Shown: piece by piece, positions 61,834-64,000 of the stretch
Layout of the letters: each line of letters begins with the position of its first letter
Position numbering within the stretch: position 1 is the first letter of the stretch
DNA from: Myxococcales bacterium
Lineage (GTDB): Bacteria > Myxococcota_A > Bradymonadia > UBA7976 > UBA1532
Reading direction: 5' to 3'
Assembly (NCBI GenBank): GCA_020633465.1
Contig: JACKDN010000016.1
Location: 124,001-188,000 of the forward strand
Length of the DNA: 64,000 nucleotides
Program-made: the position numbers and the translations under genes
Notes under the pieces: model-generated
The model's input: the letters and a program-made list of their open reading frames with translations, nothing else
Database searches by the model: none
What the model was told of the DNA's origin: nothing

Positions 61834-62493
61834 ATGCGCACCCTCGTCATCGTCGCGGCGCTGGCCTTGCCGGCCGGCGCCGCTCTGGCCGAGACGCCCG
61901 TCGCCCGCCGCGCGGCCGAGGCCAGCGTCGCCGCGCTGCAGCGCAACGGCGCCGCGGTCCGCGCCGCCTGGCAGCCCGGCGCCGCCACGCCCGCGCGCCT
62001 GACCGGCCTGCGCGTGCCCACCGTCGGCGCGACGCCCGAGGCCCGCGCCCGCGGCTTCCTGCGCGCCCACCCGGATCTGCTCGCCCTGCGCGAGGCCGTG
62101 CTGCTGAGCACCCGCCGCAGCCGCCAGCGCACGGTGGTCCGCCTGCAGCAGACCCACGCCGGCCGCCCGGTGGTCGACCGCGTGGTCAGCATCACGCTCG
62201 ACGACGCGGGCGCCGTGCGCAGCGTCGTCAACGCGACCGCGCCCCTGCAGCAGGTGAAGCCGACGGCGCTGGACGCCTCGGCCGCCCGCGCGCTGGCCGT
62301 GCGCCACGTGCTCGGCCGCGACGACGCCGACCTTCCCACTCGGGTGACCCCGGTCGTCTTCGCCCTCGGCACCCAGGGCGTCGAGGGCTTCGAGGTCGAG
62401 CTCAGCCGCGTGCCCTTCCACGAACACCTGGTCGTCCGCGTGGACGGCCACGCCGGCGAGGTCATCGGCGTGCGCGACGAGGTGATGCACTGA
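61834..62493 (+). CDS. Stand-alone FTP/PepSY-type propeptide protein
   Basis: 219 residues from ATG 61834, with GGAG 6 nt before it (ATG 61828 is too close to that site). Sec signal (AGAALAETP). The sequence (ARGFLRAHPDLLAL, TVVRLQQTHAGRPVVDRVVSIT, LDDAGAVRSVVNAT) matches the fungalysin/thermolysin propeptide (FTP) plus PepSY-like layout that normally forms the N-terminal inhibitor/chaperone of M4/M36 proteases. No protease domain is attached. It is followed at once (TGATG) by the protease gene, so it is probably its propeptide supplied in trans. Confidence 0.8.
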   Translation: MRTLVIVAALALPAGAALAETPVARRAAEASVAALQRNGAAVRAAWQPGAATPARLTGLRVPTVGATPEARARGFLRAHPDLLALREAVLLSTRRSRQRTVVRLQQTHAGRPVVDRVVSITLDDAGAVRSVVNATAPLQQVKPTALDASAARALAVRHVLGRDDADLPTRVTPVVFALGTQGVEGFEVELSRVPFHEHLVVRVDGHAGEVIGVRDEVMH

Positions 62494-64000
62494 TGAAGCG
62501 CGCACTGCTCATTGGCGCCGCGCTGGTGGCCACCGCCTGCGACGACGGGGGCGGCCCCGCCCTCGAGCTCGAGGTCGACGCCGCGCCCACGCCGGCGGAC
62601 GCCGCGCCGCCCGCGCCGGATGCCGCGGCCCCGGACGCCGATCTCACCGACGCGGCCCCGCCGCCTCCGCCGCCGCACCTCGACGCCCCGCTCGCGTGGG
62701 TCTACGTCGACGATCCCGTCACCGACGAGGGGCAGCTCACGCAGGTCGAGCTGGCCCGCACGGATCCCGAGGACGGCCGTCTCACCAACCACGCCGTCGA
62801 GGTGTTCAACTGCCTCAACGAAGAGGGCGGCGTCGTCGCCATGCCCGATCTGGGCGGGCTGAGCCTCACCGTCAGCCTGTGCCACGAGGTGCAGGTGGCG
62901 CGCCCGGACGCCGACGGCAACTACCTGAGCATCATGCCGCCCGAGGACGAGTCCGATCCCAACGACTCGTTCGCCGAGATCATGATGTACCACCAGGTCA
63001 CGCGGGCCCGGGACTACTACTTCGACAGCTTCGGCTTCACCGATCTCGACGTCTCGCTGCCGGCGCTGGTGAACGTGCAGCTGAAGGTCGAGCCGCCGCT
63101 CAGCCTGGGGCCCTTCCGCCCCAACCCCGACGGCTGGTATCCGCTGGCCAACGCGGCCTTCTTCCCGAAGGAGCAGTGGGATCTGTTCGCGTCGCAGTTC
63201 GGCCTGCCGCCGCGGGACAGCGACAGCATCATCTTCTTCCAGGATCAGAAGGACTTCGCCTACGACGCGCGGGTCATCTTCCACGAGTACACCCACGCGG
63301 TCATCGGCTTCGACCGGCTGAGCGCGCAGCGCGTGGTCGACCGCTACGGCCTGAACCCGTCGACCTTCTCGATGCACGAGGGGTTGGCCGACTACTTCGC
63401 CGCCTCGCTCGCCGACGACGCCGTCATCGGCCGCTACGTCGGTCAGGGGGGCTCGGGGATCCGCGACATCGGGGATCGCAAGAAGTGCCCCGACGACGTC
63501 GTCGCCGAGCCCCACGCCAACGGGCAGATCATCGGCTCGACGCTGTGGGCGGTGCGCCAGCGCCTCGGCGCCGAGGTGACCGATCAGATCGTCTACCGCG
63601 CCCTCGAGCAGTTCACGCAGACGACCACCTTCGAAGAGGCGGCGGCGCTGATGGTGGCCGAGGCCGAGGCGATGGATCCGGCGCTCGTCGAGCCCCTGCG
63701 GGCCGTCTTCGCCGAGTCGAACTTCGAGATCTGCGAGCGCTCGGCCCCCTGGGTGGACTTCGACGTCGACCGCGTCTGGCACCGCCTGCCCTACACCGTC
63801 GAGGGCACGCAGTCGGTGGGCATCGCGGGCTTCCGCGAGGGCGTGCCGGCCTACAAGCAGTTCCACGTCGACGTGCCCGCCGAGGCGCCCGCGGTGCGCG
63901 TCACCTGGCAGGCGCTCGGCGGCGCGAGCTTCATCGGCCAGCCCGGGCCGCTGCGCACGCCCCTCGACCTGGCCCTTCGCCACGACGCGCCGATCGAGTT
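62493..64000 (+). CDS. Gluzincin metalloprotease lipoprotein (M4/M36-like), 3'-truncated
   Basis: 502 codons to the window end with no stop. Lipobox TAC (Cys16) and an Asp/Ala/Pro-rich linker (~25-65) precede the catalytic domain. HEYTH (His264-His268) is the zinc motif and HEGLADYF (Glu296) supplies the third ligand, the layout of thermolysin/fungalysin gluzincins. After ~430 a strand-rich C-terminal region begins. It lacks its own propeptide; the upstream FTP protein probably serves. ATG 62493 overlaps the upstream TGA. Probably an outer-membrane-anchored protease. Confidence 0.87.
   Translation, partial: MKRALLIGAALVATACDDGGGPALELEVDAAPTPADAAPPAPDAAAPDADLTDAAPPPPPPHLDAPLAWVYVDDPVTDEGQLTQVELARTDPEDGRLTNHAVEVFNCLNEEGGVVAMPDLGGLSLTVSLCHEVQVARPDADGNYLSIMPPEDESDPNDSFAEIMMYHQVTRARDYYFDSFGFTDLDVSLPALVNVQLKVEPPLSLGPFRPNPDGWYPLANAAFFPKEQWDLFASQFGLPPRDSDSIIFFQDQKDFAYDARVIFHEYTHAVIGFDRLSAQRVVDRYGLNPSTFSMHEGLADYFAASLADDAVIGRYVGQGGSGIRDIGDRKKCPDDVVAEPHANGQIIGSTLWAVRQRLGAEVTDQIVYRALEQFTQTTTFEEAAALMVAEAEAMDPALVEPLRAVFAESNFEICERSAPWVDFDVDRVWHRLPYTVEGTQSVGIAGFREGVPAYKQFHVDVPAEAPAVRVTWQALGGASFIGQPGPLRTPLDLALRHDAPIE

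Noticed and set aside
1..64000. tRNA, rRNA, insertion sequences or att sites
   Set aside because: None was recognised on reading both strands; no transposase or integrase motif is present.

Overview
The window is very GC-rich (by eye well above 70 %). Almost every real gene has G/C at third codon positions, so long spurious antisense frames are common. The gene content points to a Myxococcota (myxobacterial-type delta-proteobacterium) chromosome or metagenome contig: Hanks-type Ser/Thr kinases (one fused to an FGE/sulfatase-modifying domain), a giant kinase-like/ATPase/hybrid histidine kinase/cyclase protein, thrombospondin type 3 repeat proteins, an IgGFc-binding-domain lipoprotein, a MYXO-CTERM-like sorting tail, an alpha-2-macroglobulin relative and many Asp/Ala-rich secreted lipoproteins. 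The species cannot be named from the sequence. No rRNA, tRNA, CRISPR array, insertion sequence or phage gene was seen.

Layout. 1-4.3 kb: a truncated membrane protein overlapping a VWA-like lipoprotein. 4.4-7.2 kb: a complete TRAP transporter (small permease, large permease, binding lipoprotein). 7.3-12.0 kb (minus): a lipoprotein, an IgGFc-binding lipoprotein and a small secreted protein. 12.2-13.6 kb: a membrane-anchored Ser/Thr kinase. 13.8-24.0 kb (plus): OmpA/TSP3 outer-membrane protein (with one frameshift), FecR-domain protein, CHASE2 adenylate/guanylate cyclase and a 1418-residue TSP3/VCBS surface protein, a tightly packed envelope-signalling operon. 23.9-27.1 kb (minus): overlapping genes for a gamma-glutamylcyclotransferase-like protein, an M14 carboxypeptidase and a pore-less voltage-sensor protein. 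27.2-30.4 kb: FabZ-like dehydratase, a HEAT-like lipoprotein and a flavin oxidoreductase.

30.5-36.9 kb is one 2114-residue signalling protein. 37.1-41.9 kb is a four-gene, stop/start-overlapping operon: ECF sigma factor, kinase-FGE fusion, DAGAT-like acyltransferase and an SDR lacking its catalytic Tyr. 41.9-43.7 kb: methyltransferase and EEP-family phosphoesterase, divergent. 43.8-50.7 kb: an alpha-2-macroglobulin-like gene broken by many frameshifts in two clusters, either a pseudogene or poor assembly. 50.9-53.7 kb (minus): TerC, a small lipoprotein, a ThiD-like kinase and a secreted protein. 53.9-64.0 kb (plus): lipoprotein, patatin-like phospholipase, PQQ-type sugar dehydrogenase, TPR protein, and a split zymogen pair (separate FTP propeptide protein plus an HExxH lipoprotein protease that runs off the window).

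Regulation. Several transcription units have a TANNNT hexamer ending 6-9 nt before the start codon and no Shine-Dalgarno sequence, which suggests frequent leaderless transcripts. The rest have good GGAGG-type sites. Short A/T islands mark likely promoters. Two structured intergenic elements (50770-50852 and 57677-57833) are the best non-coding candidates.
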